Of a stretch of DNA of 10,697 nucleotides, positions 1 through 7,761 are shown piece by piece (the stretch's first letter is position 1; every line of letters starts with the position of its first letter). The DNA is from Myxococcales bacterium (lineage in GTDB: Bacteria > Myxococcota > Polyangia > Fen-1088), in the NCBI GenBank assembly GCA_003153875.1, contig PMBY01000410.1, positions 1 through 10,697 of the forward strand. The letters are read 5' to 3'. The notes below the pieces were generated by a model. That model saw only the letters and a program-made list of their open reading frames with translations, did not search any database and was not told where the DNA came from. A program made the position numbers and the translations under genes.

Positions 1-18
1 TGCTCGGCGAAAGTCGCT

Positions 19-49
19 TTGTCCAGATCTCCTCTGTTTCGTTTACAAT
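19..49 (+). promoter_or_regulatory. candidate promoter of the histidine kinase gene, possibly leaderless
   Basis: TACAAT at 44-49 matches five of six bases of the sigma-70 -10 consensus. A weak -35 candidate, TTGTCC, lies at 19-24 with a long 19-nt spacer. Only 6 nt separate the -10 box from the ATG at 56, so transcription would begin at or next to the start codon. No Shine-Dalgarno sequence precedes this ATG, which agrees with a leaderless mRNA. This is inference from sequence only. Confidence 0.35.
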
Positions 50-55
50 GCCCGC

Positions 56-2314
56 ATGCCACAGGCCACACAGGGCGGCGGTGAGTTTCGCCTTCCGCGC
101 AAGATCGCGGCGGCCGAACTGTTCCTGGGCACGATCGAGGTCACGGTGTGCGCTCCCCCTCTCGTTTTGTGCGCGCGCGCTCTGCCCGACCGCTGGCTGT
201 GGGCCAAGGTTCTGGTGCCCGTCTTGCTGGCTGCCTGGGCCGCTTCGCTGTTTCGCTTGGTGGATTTGTTGCGATCGTTGACCGAACAGTTGGCCGTGCT
301 CCAGCGTGGTGAAAAGGCCAAGGCGTTGAACGCGGACGTCACCCGTCGCGCGCTCGCGCGTGCGCCCCGCGAGAGTGCTCTCGTGCACTTTGCCCTGTGG
401 ACCGGGTTGGCGCTGGTCCTGGCAGGTGCGGTTCTCCGCTCGGGCGGGTGTGATTTGTTGGAGGCTGCGGCGCTGGCCACACTCGGTTTCATTTCGGCCG
501 CGGGGGTGGCAGCGGTGCGCCTTCTGGTCCTTGACCGCATCTTGGGAGCCATGCGGCCCATCCTCATGCCTCAACTTCAGGCCATTCAGGCTTTCGTGAC
601 TGACTACCGGGGTTGGTTCGCCTGCGCCGTCTTGGCCACGCTGGCGCTGTCGCACGCCTTGCTGGCGCTCATGGCCTATTCGCTGCTGCGGTTGCCGGGG
701 CTGGCTCGGGCGGCTTTCCCCCTGTGGGCGCTTCTGGTTGTGGCGGCACTGGTCTGGTGGCGTTCCTTCGTCCGTCGGGCTGCGCCTATCGAACAGTACT
801 TCGACGCGACCGTGCGCGCGCGTGGTAGCAAAGGCCCGGCACGCGACGAGCCCAAGGCGATCGCGGCTTTCGTGGCGGCGCAGGCGTTGCCGTACCGCCT
901 TTCGGCTTGGCAGGCCCTGTCCGTCGGGCTGGCCGGGGCTGTGGCCCTGACCTCGGCCTGGCCGTGGCCCGGCTTGCATGGTCCCGCGGTCAGCCGAATG
1001 ATCGTCGTCCTGGTGTTGGTCGCGGGCGTGGTGGCAATCTATCAGAGGATTGCACTACAGGAGATCCTGCGGCCGCTGTTTCGCCATTTGGGCTCGCGTC
1101 ATTTGCTTCCGCCGGATCAGGTCAGCTCACCCGTCGGGCTGCGACTGAAACTGGCCGTGTCCTTCGTTGGGGTGTGGGGTGTGGGCGTCGGGTTCCTCTG
1201 GCTCTTCCAGCAGGCCGCGTCCGGCGGCAGTGCGCGCTTCGCGTTCGCCGTCGGGATCGCGCTCGCGGCTGGTGTGGTGCTGCTCGCGGTGCGCGATGTG
1301 GTGGTCCCGCTGCGTGCGCTGGAGGAGCGTTCGGGGGAAATGTCCAAGGGGCAACTCGCCCGTCCGGTCCCGCCCTGGGGTGACGCCGACGAGCTGGGGC
1401 GCTTGGCAGTGATCTTCGAGGAGATGCGGCGCTCGCTGCGCGACCGGCTGCGATCGACCGAATCAATCAATGTCGACTTGGAACGCGAGGTGCGTCGGCG
1501 CACCGAGGCCCTGGAACAGCGCAACGCCGAGCTGCACGATGCGCTGGAGAAGCTGCGACGGGCGCAGGACAACCTGGTTCGCAGTGAGAAGCTGGCCTCC
1601 ATGGGCCGGCTGGTTGCGGGGATCGCACACGAGATCAACAACCCGGTCAACGCCGTGATCAACTCGCTCGGGCCGCTGGAGGAGGCGGTGGCGCGCATCG
1701 CGGCCGTCGAGCCGGGAGGCCCCGTCGCGAAACTTGCCGCCGAGGCAGCGGAGATTCTGGCCGTAGTCCAGCGCGGGGCCGCGCGCACCAAGAGCATCGT
1801 GCAGGCGCTGCACGGCTATGCCCGGGGCGACGAGTCTGTCGAGCGGGAGGTCTTTCTCGCTCGCAGCGTGGAGGATACCCTGGGGTTGCTGCAGCACCGG
1901 TTGCGACATGTGCAGATCATCAAACAGGTGGACCCAGACGTTCGCATTCGCGGCTTCCCGGGTCAGATCGATCAGGTGCTCATGAATCTGCTGACCAATG
2001 CTGCGCAAGCGATGGGTGATCGAGGTGGAACCATTCGCGTCAGCACACAATCCCGCGACGGCCGCGTGTTGCTCATCGTGAGTGACGACGGTCCCGGAAT
2101 TCCGGCCGACGTCCTGCCGCGGATCTTTGACCCATTCTTCACCACCAAAGACGTGGGCGAGGGTTCGGGTCTGGGGTTGTCGATCGTTCACGGCATCATC
2201 GAGCGCCACGGCGGTCAAATCGATGTGGACAGCAAGCCAGGGCAGGGGACGACCTTCACGGTTTCGTTTCCACGTCCCGGTGTAGAAACGGGGACCATGA
2301 AGGGAGCATTGTAG
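56..2314 (+). CDS. multi-pass membrane sensor histidine kinase (HAMP-HisKA-HATPase_c)
   Basis: A 752-residue sensor kinase of a two-component system in the inner membrane. Residues 1-411 hold about ten hydrophobic helices in five hairpins (near 22-68, 110-158, 187-238, 285-331 and 364-411), with basic cytoplasmic segments between them. A HAMP domain follows (about 410-465, with VPLRAL and Pro418), then a coiled coil to about 515. The phospho-acceptor is His525 in the H-box 'GIAHEINNP'. The ATP-binding domain shows the N-box (Asn648 in 'NLLTNAAQ'), G1 'DDGPGIP' (677-683), F-box '[10 protein letters not shown]' and G2 'GSGLGL' (703-708), so the kinase looks catalytically complete. There is no receiver domain and no response regulator in the window, so the partner is unknown. 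No periplasmic domain is evident; the signal may be sensed in the membrane. The frame is open to the window edge upstream, but it has no other start codon there and those codons look non-coding, so ATG 56 is preferred. Confidence 0.95.
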   Translation: MPQATQGGGEFRLPRKIAAAELFLGTIEVTVCAPPLVLCARALPDRWLWAKVLVPVLLAAWAASLFRLVDLLRSLTEQLAVLQRGEKAKALNADVTRRALARAPRESALVHFALWTGLALVLAGAVLRSGGCDLLEAAALATLGFISAAGVAAVRLLVLDRILGAMRPILMPQLQAIQAFVTDYRGWFACAVLATLALSHALLALMAYSLLRLPGLARAAFPLWALLVVAALVWWRSFVRRAAPIEQYFDATVRARGSKGPARDEPKAIAAFVAAQALPYRLSAWQALSVGLAGAVALTSAWPWPGLHGPAVSRMIVVLVLVAGVVAIYQRIALQEILRPLFRHLGSRHLLPPDQVSSPVGLRLKLAVSFVGVWGVGVGFLWLFQQAASGGSARFAFAVGIALAAGVVLLAVRDVVVPLRALEERSGEMSKGQLARPVPPWGDADELGRLAVIFEEMRRSLRDRLRSTESINVDLEREVRRRTEALEQRNAELHDALEKLRRAQDNLVRSEKLASMGRLVAGIAHEINNPVNAVINSLGPLEEAVARIAAVEPGGPVAKLAAEAAEILAVVQRGAARTKSIVQALHGYARGDESVEREVFLARSVEDTLGLLQHRLRHVQIIKQVDPDVRIRGFPGQIDQVLMNLLTNAAQAMGDRGGTIRVSTQSRDGRVLLIVSDDGPGIPADVLPRIFDPFFTTKDVGEGSGLGLSIVHGIIERHGGQIDVDSKPGQGTTFTVSFPRPGVETGTMKGAL

Positions 2315-2556
2315 AAAGCGGACGCTCGGTCCGACTCGACACAGGTTCCTTTGTTATCCTCGCCGAGGTCGATTACGCTGACCCGCCCAGCCCCGAGTGG
2401 CGCGGCGACTGACCGGACCGCCGAGGGCGGGGCCATGGATACGCCCCTATGCCCGTTGTGTCAACTCGGGCAAAATTGGGCTTGTTTTCCCTTGGACATA
2501 GGATAGTTCGAGTGCGTAGGTTGGTGTAGTTGGCGCAATGTCTTCTGTCGGCGCTT

Positions 2557-2599
2557 TTGCGGACGGGATTCGGTCAAGAGAAAGTGGCGCTTGAACCGA
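2557..2599 (+). repeat. 43-bp direct repeat, copy 1
   Basis: The first 35 bases (2557-2591) are identical to 4680-4714. The remaining 8 differ only at 2592 and 2595, both transitions, giving 41/43 identity. Similarity stops abruptly at both ends. Read on the minus strand in one frame it encodes RFKRHFLLTESRPQ, against RLERHFLLTESRPQ in copy 2. The copies are 2,123 bp apart in the same orientation and bracket the two lipoprotein genes. Confidence 0.9.
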
Positions 2600-2776
2600 C
2601 TACGCTCAAACTTCGGCCGATGGGATCAAGGGCCACGCAAAGGGCCATGCGAGCGTTGACGAGATGCGCTGCGGTGCGTATGCTGTGAAAAGAACGACGC
2701 CGTCCGGACGACAGGATGGCCAGGGACAGGGGGCTAGAAGAAGGACACCCCATCGTTGTCACCCACGCGTCCGCTC

Positions 2777-2805
2777 TTGACACGATGTAGAACTCACCGG
2801 ATCCT
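2777..2805 (+). promoter_or_regulatory. candidate sigma-70-type promoter for the lipoprotein pair
   Basis: A perfect TTGACA at 2777-2782 is followed after 17 nt by GATCCT (2800-2805), a poor -10 match (three of six). It lies about 40 bp upstream of the ATG at 2845, in the right direction. The perfect -35 and the ideal spacer are the only support. The palindrome at 2701-2710 lies about 70 bp further upstream and could be a regulator site. Confidence 0.25.
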
Positions 2806-2844
2806 AAGTGAGAGCTGAGCCTCAATGTGCCGACCTGAAAGAGA

Positions 2845-3462
2845 ATGAGCAATCGTCCCCGCTTCGCAAATCGCCATTTGGCTCGCGGAGCCGCCTTGGC
2901 CGTTGTGCTGGCCATGCTCTCGGCCTGCGGTCCACAGTTGATGTCCGGATCATGGCCCAAGCAACTTCCTGCTGGACTGACCATTGACGAGAGCGCCTCC
3001 GAGGTCGAGACGAGCAACATCAGAGACGCCAAGATGCTGCGCAAGTGGGCCGCAGATTTCATCCGCGACGTCCAGCGTGAGAGCAACGCCTCGCAAGGGG
3101 CCGTGCCGGCCCGTTTTCGGCTTACCGTGACGTCACAGGCTCAGTCGTACGCGTACATCGCCTGGATTCCGATCATCATTACGATCCCACTGATGGGCCA
3201 TATGTGGTTCCCGGCTGGCGACGTAACCGTTACGGTGAAGATGACCCTGGACGCTGACGGCAGAAAGTTCGTCGGAGAGGGAACAGACAGCCAGTCGCTC
3301 AAGGGCGAGGCAGCGGTCTCGGACCTCTACCTCGAAGCGGCCTTCAAGAACGCCCTCCTTCTCGCACTCCAGTCGTCGGTCGAGCAGGCGAAGCGGTCGG
3401 GCGTGGATCGTCAGAAGCTAGCGGCGGTGGCGGCGATAGTGCGGGCCGGGGACGTGCAATGA
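2845..3462 (+). CDS. predicted lipoprotein, family not recognised
   Basis: A 205-residue protein with a classic lipoprotein signal: basic n-region (Arg4, Arg6, Arg10, Arg14), hydrophobic core, and lipobox LSAC with the lipidated Cys at residue 28. The residues after the Cys (Gly-Pro-Gln) carry no Asp at +2, which fits release by Lol and outer-membrane sorting if Enterobacterial rules apply. A hydrophobic stretch at 102-123 is rich in Ile, Pro and Trp (contains 'IPIIITIPLMG'). It is broken by prolines and so may be a buried or membrane-touching loop rather than a transmembrane helix. It is followed by beta-type sequence ('VTVTVKMTLDADGRKFVGEG') and a C-terminal helix. The start has only a weak purine-rich ribosome site (GAAAGAGA). 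The stop overlaps the next gene's ATG, so the two are translationally coupled. I do not recognise the family; a role in the outer membrane with its partner is inference. Confidence 0.85.
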   Translation: MSNRPRFANRHLARGAALAVVLAMLSACGPQLMSGSWPKQLPAGLTIDESASEVETSNIRDAKMLRKWAADFIRDVQRESNASQGAVPARFRLTVTSQAQSYAYIAWIPIIITIPLMGHMWFPAGDVTVTVKMTLDADGRKFVGEGTDSQSLKGEAAVSDLYLEAAFKNALLLALQSSVEQAKRSGVDRQKLAAVAAIVRAGDVQ

Positions 3463-4157
3463 GTCGCCTAGCCATGGACGCGACGCTTGTCGTGTTTCTG
3501 GCGTTGACCGCCTGTGTTCCCATGTCCTACGTGAACGGCGCTCAATCAAGCGTCATCGGTGCCCCGACGCGGCTCTTCCCCGTCGCCTGGAACGGAAATC
3601 GGTTGCCGGATAGCGAGGCACGGGTCGCTGTCGCTCCTCAAACCAAGAGCAATGCGGCCGAGAGCGGCGACGTTGTTCCCACGACAAACCCTCGCCAGAC
3701 CCCTATCGCCGTGCCCGCCAAGGTGGGGGTGCCGCGGATGGTCGGCAAGCGGCTAGCTGTACTCGAATTCAGCGACACCGGTCTGCAGCCAGCTATCTTG
3801 CGGGTCTTCTCCGATTCGGTACGCTCGGGGGTTCTGGTCGCTACGCGCGGCTCCGGATTGCTCGTCATGACCCGCGAGTCCATGTTCGCGGTGCTCAAAG
3901 ACATGGGAAAGACGACCTGCACTGAGGGAGATTGCGAAGTCGAGACGGCTCGCAACATCGGCGCCGATTTGGTCATCTCCGGCGAGGCCGTGCTGATCGA
4001 GCAGACCTACTTCGTTACCCTCAAGCTGCACGAATCGCAACGCGGAAACCTGCTGGCCACGGACACCGTGCAAGGCAAGGATCAGGTCGATCTGGTCGAG
4101 AAACTAAGGAGCCGCTCGGCCGAGATGGTCCTGCAAGGCTTGACCACGCCGCAGTGA
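3459..4157 (+). CDS. lipoprotein with C-terminal CsgG/TolB-N-like domain
   Basis: A 232-residue protein whose ATG overlaps the previous stop (ATGA). Its lipoprotein signal ends in LTAC, with Cys19 as the lipidation site. The ATG at 3459 is preferred to the in-frame ATG at 3474 because it keeps Arg3 in the n-region. Residues 20-96 are a low-complexity, Pro/Ala/Ser-rich linker. Residues 97-230 form an alpha/beta domain: 'KRLAVLEFSD', then a helix 'FSDSVRSGVL', 'LLVMTRESMFAVLKDMG', a close Cys pair (Cys154 and Cys159 in 'CTEGDC'), then 'ARNIGADLVISGEAV' and 'FVTLKLHESQRGNLLATDTV'. This pattern is familiar from many myxobacterial proteins and resembles the fold shared by CsgG, LpoB and the TolB N-terminus; I place it by motif memory, not by search. 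The Cys pair probably forms a disulfide in the periplasm. A partner role with the preceding lipoprotein is inferred from the overlap. Confidence 0.88.
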   Translation: MSRLAMDATLVVFLALTACVPMSYVNGAQSSVIGAPTRLFPVAWNGNRLPDSEARVAVAPQTKSNAAESGDVVPTTNPRQTPIAVPAKVGVPRMVGKRLAVLEFSDTGLQPAILRVFSDSVRSGVLVATRGSGLLVMTRESMFAVLKDMGKTTCTEGDCEVETARNIGADLVISGEAVLIEQTYFVTLKLHESQRGNLLATDTVQGKDQVDLVEKLRSRSAEMVLQGLTTPQ

Positions 4158-4571
4158 GTCCTCCGGTCTCGGCGGAATATCGACCGAACAGAGTTCCAGC
4201 TCGACAGCAGGTTCTTAGCGTCCCCGTCCTGTCCCACTATTCGATCCGTTCCCGGACGGCGGTCTTCCGGTGACAGAAACTGAGCAGTCCGCCGAGCCGT
4301 TCGCGACGAACGATGCGAACGGCCCCGACCGCGTCCTGCTGTTCACCGTCTGGGAGATTGTCGTTTTTCAGAGTCGAAGAATCGGACGGGTCCTGCTGGC
4401 GGTCAGAGGCAGGTTGTGGGCGATGGCGGTGAGGGATGTCGCCACCGGCCTGACGGCGTCCCCTTTTCAGCGGGATCACCGGAGCCCGGTGGATCTCGGT
4501 GCAAAGCGCGCCGATCTGTGTGCTGACCGACGTTGACCTGCGAAGTGCCGGCTTGGTAGCCAGCGCCATCA

Positions 4572-4787
4572 TCACCCGGCCTTACGCATGTGCTGGGCAA
4601 GGTAGGCTGAGATGATGTCGAGGATCTCGTCTTGCTGGCTGCGTGGCAAGGTTGAGAGGTCGTCGAAGATCCTCTGAGCTTGCGGACGGGATTCGGTCAA
4701 GAGAAAGTGGCGCTCGAGCCGAGGAATTCTTTCCGCGACCGTTCTGCTTGCAGGTCGTTGTGGGCTGTACGCTGGCCCACTGTTCAT
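4572..4787 (-). pseudogene. short minus-strand reading frame, possible gene remnant containing the repeat
   Basis: Reading on the minus strand from ATG at 4787 to TGA at 4572-4574 gives 71 residues. The second half looks like real protein: 'RLERHFLLTESRPQ', then 'IFDDLSTLPRSQQDEILD' and 'IISAYLAQHMRKAG', with GC-rich third positions and an amphipathic helical pattern. Such helical tails occur at the C-terminus of small antitoxin-type or XRE-type regulators, but this resemblance is weak. The first half is Pro/Ser/Arg-rich and lacks a ribosome site, so the piece may be the surviving 3' end of a larger decayed gene. The 'RHFLLTESRPQ' segment is the part duplicated at 2557-2599. It lies divergent to ftsK. 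Whether it is a live small gene, a remnant or chance is unresolved. Confidence 0.3.
4680..4722 (+). repeat. 43-bp direct repeat, copy 2
   Basis: Second copy of the element at 2557-2599: 35 bases identical, then two transitions in the last 8. In this copy the repeat lies inside the minus-strand frame 4572-4787, in phase with its codons. In copy 1 the same peptide is flanked by unrelated codons. This copy is therefore the better candidate for the original context. Confidence 0.9.
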
Positions 4788-4925
4788 GGGAGCGGACCGG
4801 TTGCCCTGATGCGGTCTCGTCGTCGGAGGACGGGCGGGGCGAAAACTTGACGACTGAGCCCGTGGGGATACGGTGTGTGTAGGTATAGGTAGTAGCAAAA
4901 ATATCAGGCCAAAACGGGGCAAAAC

Positions 4926-7742
4926 ATGGCGACAGCGAAGAACAAAGGCGAAGCGCCAGGACGAGGCCGCGAGATCATGGGTATTGGGCTTCTGGGTCTC
5001 GGGGTGTTTTGTGTAGTGTCACTGGTGTCCATGCAGGCCGGACGCGGACGCCTCATGGGTCCAGGGGGCGCTGCTGCCGCGACCGGCCTCTACTCATTGA
5101 TCGGACTGTGCGCCTATCCCCTGGTGGCCGGGGTTCTCTTGCTCGCGGTTCGCATGTGCCGCGCTCGTCGTCTCATCGAGGACGTGGTGGGCGCGCTGGG
5201 GTTTGTGGCGTTGCTTTGCTCGGCGGCCGTCCTTCTCCATCTTCCCTTTGCAGGCGAGCCGGTCACCCTGCGCGGCCCGGGCGGGATGCTCGGGCAGTGG
5301 CTGGCGGAGAACGGCGCCAGCGCGGTGGGCGGTGTGGGCGCGGCCTTGGCCGCGGCAACGCTGCTTTCGATTTCGCTGATTCTGCTCACCCACGTGAGTG
5401 TGGGCGAGGTCTTCACGGCGCTGGCTTGGGCTGGGCGCGGTGCAGGTCGCGCGATTCGGGTCGTCACCCGCGCTGCGGCGTGGCTGGCCGTGACGGGTGC
5501 GCGCTCTTTGGGACGGATGGTCGTGGCCATGTTCCCGGAAAAGGGAGAGACCGAGCGGACCGAAGACTTCGACCCGGTCCAGACCGAAGCCGGTTGGGAT
5601 GAAATCCCGGACGGGGATGTACCCTTTGCGGCGACTTTGGTGGCGCCGGTCGAAACCCTGCGCGAAGGCGACAGTGACGTGCACGGCACAGACGATTCGG
5701 AGATGACGGTTGGCTTCGCCGAGCCCGGCGAAGGTCCAGACGCGATGCTAGACGAGACGCCCGTGGTACACGAAACCGAGGATCGTCGAGCGATGGCGGC
5801 CTTGGTCGCCGAGGTCGCGGCGGTCGAGTGCGCGGCCCCGCTCGATCCGGTGGGCGAGCCTAAGCAGGCGTCCATCGAGGCGAGGCCCGAACCCTGCATC
5901 GTCCCGGCCGTGACCGCCGCGTTGGAGGAGGGCGTGACCGAGAAGAACCCCGAGCTTGCCGACGAAGAGGTGGGGCCGGTCATTGTGCAACCCGCGATTC
6001 GCAGGGAAAGGCGCGAGGAAGACGTGGCCCAAGCGGCCGCAGACGAGGGAGATGGCCTCGGCTACGTGCGCCTCTCCAGCGGCGCTTTCCAGCTTCCTGC
6101 CCCCGACCTTCTGGAGTACGTCCCACCGGAGGGCGGCGCGATCGACGAGAAGACGCTCAAGGCCATGGCCGCCCGCTTGGAGCAGGCCATGGGCAACTAC
6201 GGCGTTCGCGGCAACGTCACCGCGATTCAGATGGGGCCGGTCATCACCACGTTTGAATTCGCCCCGGTTCCGGGCACGCGCACCGGCAAGATCGTGCAAC
6301 TGGAAAACGATCTCGCCATGGCGCTGGAGGCGCAGTCGGTGCGTATTGTGGCCCCCATCCCGGGCAAGGCCGTGGTGGGCGTGGAGCTCCCGAACAAGAA
6401 GCGCGAGATGGTGTACCTCAAGGAGATCCTTGAGGACGATTCATTCCGCAAGGCCACTTCGAAGCTGCAGATCTGCATGGGCAAGGACACCAAGGGTGCA
6501 CCGGTCAGCGTGAACCTGGCCAAGATGCCCCACTTGCTGGTCGCCGGCACCACCGGGTCGGGCAAGTCCGTCGCGGTCAACGGAATGATCACCAGCATTC
6601 TCTACTCCGCCACGCCGGAAGAAGTGCGCTTCATCATGGTGGACCCCAAGCAGCTCGAGCTGTCGATCTACGAGGGCATCCCTCACCTGCTTCTGCCGGT
6701 GGTCGTGGATTCCAAAAAGGCGTCGCTGGCGTTGCGTTGGGCGGTCGACGAGATGGAGCGGCGCTACGAGCTGCTTTCCAAGAGCGGGGTGCGCGACATC
6801 TCCAGCTACAACGCCAAGATTGAGGCGGCGGCGAGCGCGAAGGCGGTGGCGGCGCCGCTGGCCGAGTCGTCCTCCAAACGGGGCAAGCGACTTAAGTTGT
6901 TCATCGCGGGCGAAGATGGTGTTGAGCGCGAGGTTGAGGTGGAGTCGGACAGCGAACCTGCGCCCATGGCGGCGGCTGGCGACGGCACCATCAGCGAGGA
7001 GAGGGCCGAGGAGATCTCGGCCGCGGCCGCCACTGCGCAAGCGGCCAAAGAACACGGCGAAGCCCCGGCGCGCAAGCTGCCCTACATCGTCATCGTCATC
7101 GACGAGTTTGCGGATCTCATGATGGCAGCGCCCAAGGACGTGGAAACCGCGGTGGCGCGGCTGGCGCAGAAGGCGCGTGCGGCGGGCCTGCACCTCATCC
7201 TAGCGACCCAGCGGCCCTCGGTGGACGTGATCACCGGTCTCATCAAGGCCAATTTCCCCAGCCGCATCGCCCTGCAGGTGGCGTGCAAGATTGACTCCCG
7301 CACCATCCTGGACCAGCCCGGCGCCGAGACCCTGCTGGGCAACGGCGACATGCTGTTCTCTGACCGTGGCACGAAGTTGCGACGTATCCAGGGCGCCTTC
7401 CTCTCGGACGACGAGATCCATCGCGTGGTGGAGGTGCTGAAGAAGCAGGGCAAGCCGGTCTATGACATGAACATCCTCACCGAGCGTGCCGAGGACGGCG
7501 AGGATGGGGCCACGCCGCGCGAGGAATTCTCCGATGCGCTCTACGACCAGGCCGTGGCCATCGTATGCGACACCGGCCAGGCCAGCGTGTCCTTCATCCA
7601 GCGCCGCCTGCAGATTGGCTACAACCGCTCCGCGCGCATGGTTGAGCAGATGGAGCGGGACGGGATCGTTGGTCCGGCCAACGGCATCAAGCCTCGCGAG
7701 GTGTTGGCTCCGCGCGGCGAGTACCTGGCTGCTGCTGACTGA
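4926..7742 (+). CDS. ftsK: DNA translocase FtsK
   Basis: A 938-residue FtsK/SpoIIIE translocase, an inner-membrane, ATP-driven DNA pump that clears chromosome termini through the closing septum and activates dimer resolution. Four membrane helices (about 18-38, 52-76, 85-108, 132-158) are followed by an acidic low-complexity linker (about 200-385). The motor then starts near 'FQLPAPDLLEYVP'. Walker A is 'GTTGSGKS' (541-548), 'VDPKQLELS' begins near 572, Walker B is 'DEFADLM' (from 726), and 'LATQRPSVDVITGLIKANFPSRIA' (near 760-780, given in part) is the family signature. Residues 870-938 are the gamma winged helix ('QIGYNRSARMVEQMERDGIV') that reads KOPS in relatives. The region between 'SYNAKIE' (to 633) and 'KLPYIVIVIDEF' (from 717) is about 83 residues, longer than the roughly 35 in E. 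coli FtsK. All motor motifs are intact. The ribosome site is weak. lolA lies two genes downstream, a conserved proximity. Confidence 0.97.
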   Translation: MATAKNKGEAPGRGREIMGIGLLGLGVFCVVSLVSMQAGRGRLMGPGGAAAATGLYSLIGLCAYPLVAGVLLLAVRMCRARRLIEDVVGALGFVALLCSAAVLLHLPFAGEPVTLRGPGGMLGQWLAENGASAVGGVGAALAAATLLSISLILLTHVSVGEVFTALAWAGRGAGRAIRVVTRAAAWLAVTGARSLGRMVVAMFPEKGETERTEDFDPVQTEAGWDEIPDGDVPFAATLVAPVETLREGDSDVHGTDDSEMTVGFAEPGEGPDAMLDETPVVHETEDRRAMAALVAEVAAVECAAPLDPVGEPKQASIEARPEPCIVPAVTAALEEGVTEKNPELADEEVGPVIVQPAIRRERREEDVAQAAADEGDGLGYVRLSSGAFQLPAPDLLEYVPPEGGAIDEKTLKAMAARLEQAMGNYGVRGNVTAIQMGPVITTFEFAPVPGTRTGKIVQLENDLAMALEAQSVRIVAPIPGKAVVGVELPNKKREMVYLKEILEDDSFRKATSKLQICMGKDTKGAPVSVNLAKMPHLLVAGTTGSGKSVAVNGMITSILYSATPEEVRFIMVDPKQLELSIYEGIPHLLLPVVVDSKKASLALRWAVDEMERRYELLSKSGVRDISSYNAKIEAAASAKAVAAPLAESSSKRGKRLKLFIAGEDGVEREVEVESDSEPAPMAAAGDGTISEERAEEISAAAATAQAAKEHGEAPARKLPYIVIVIDEFADLMMAAPKDVETAVARLAQKARAAGLHLILATQRPSVDVITGLIKANFPSRIALQVACKIDSRTILDQPGAETLLGNGDMLFSDRGTKLRRIQGAFLSDDEIHRVVEVLKKQGKPVYDMNILTERAEDGEDGATPREEFSDALYDQAVAIVCDTGQASVSFIQRRLQIGYNRSARMVEQMERDGIVGPANGIKPREVLAPRGEYLAAAD

Positions 7743-7761
7743 CGAAGCTTTTGGATTTCAC

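Larger units (their letters stand above)
2315..2844. other. gene-poor spacer between the kinase and the lipoprotein pair
   Basis: About 530 bp with no gene I can support. GC falls locally (about 48% over 2461-2520, against about two thirds in the flanking housekeeping genes). It holds copy 1 of a 43-bp repeat (2557-2599), a 10-bp perfect palindrome CGTCCGGACG (2701-2710) and a candidate promoter (2777-2805). Two short GC hairpins lie just after the kinase stop: CGGAC/GTCCG at 2319-2333 and CCGCC/GGCGG at 2418-2430. Neither is followed by a T-run, so neither is called a terminator. The minus-strand frame through this spacer runs into the antisense of the lipoprotein gene and shows no recognisable protein. 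Confidence 0.5.
4158..4925. other. gene-poor spacer upstream of ftsK
   Basis: About 770 bp without a confident gene. It holds copy 2 of the 43-bp repeat (4680-4722) and a short minus-strand reading frame (4572-4787), annotated separately. A plus-strand frame, GTG 4270 to 4536 (88 codons), and the minus-strand frame 4237-4575 overlap each other and match nothing I know. A possible -35 for ftsK, TTGACG, lies at 4847-4852, with poor -10 candidates GATACG (4868-4873) and TATAGG (4884-4889). No hairpin with a T-run is visible after the lipoprotein stop. Confidence 0.45.

Noticed and set aside
48..281. Alternative frame starting at ATG 48
   Set aside because: It ends after 77 codons and overlaps the kinase frame, which has clear membrane helices from the same region.
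2432..2506. Tiny plus-strand peptide with a CPLC motif after the kinase, in frame with the kinase stop
   Set aside because: Only about 23 residues, no ribosome site, and one Cys-X2-Cys pair is not evidence of a zinc protein.
2505..2560. tRNA-like string (GGTTGGTGTAGTTGGC)
   Set aside because: No cloverleaf can be drawn: acceptor and T-arm partners are missing on either strand.
2574..3086. Minus-strand reading frame of 170 residues across the spacer and the lipoprotein start
   Set aside because: Half of it is antisense to the well-supported lipoprotein gene, and the rest shows no recognisable domain.
4270..4536. Plus-strand frame of 88 codons between the lipoproteins and ftsK
   Set aside because: GTG start with no ribosome site, no recognised domain, and overlap with an equally long opposite-strand frame.
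4237..4575. Minus-strand frame whose start overlaps the stop of the 4572-4787 frame, suggesting a toxin-antitoxin pair
   Set aside because: The sequence is Arg/Pro/Gln-rich without any toxin motif, and no ribosome site is seen. The overlap alone is not enough.
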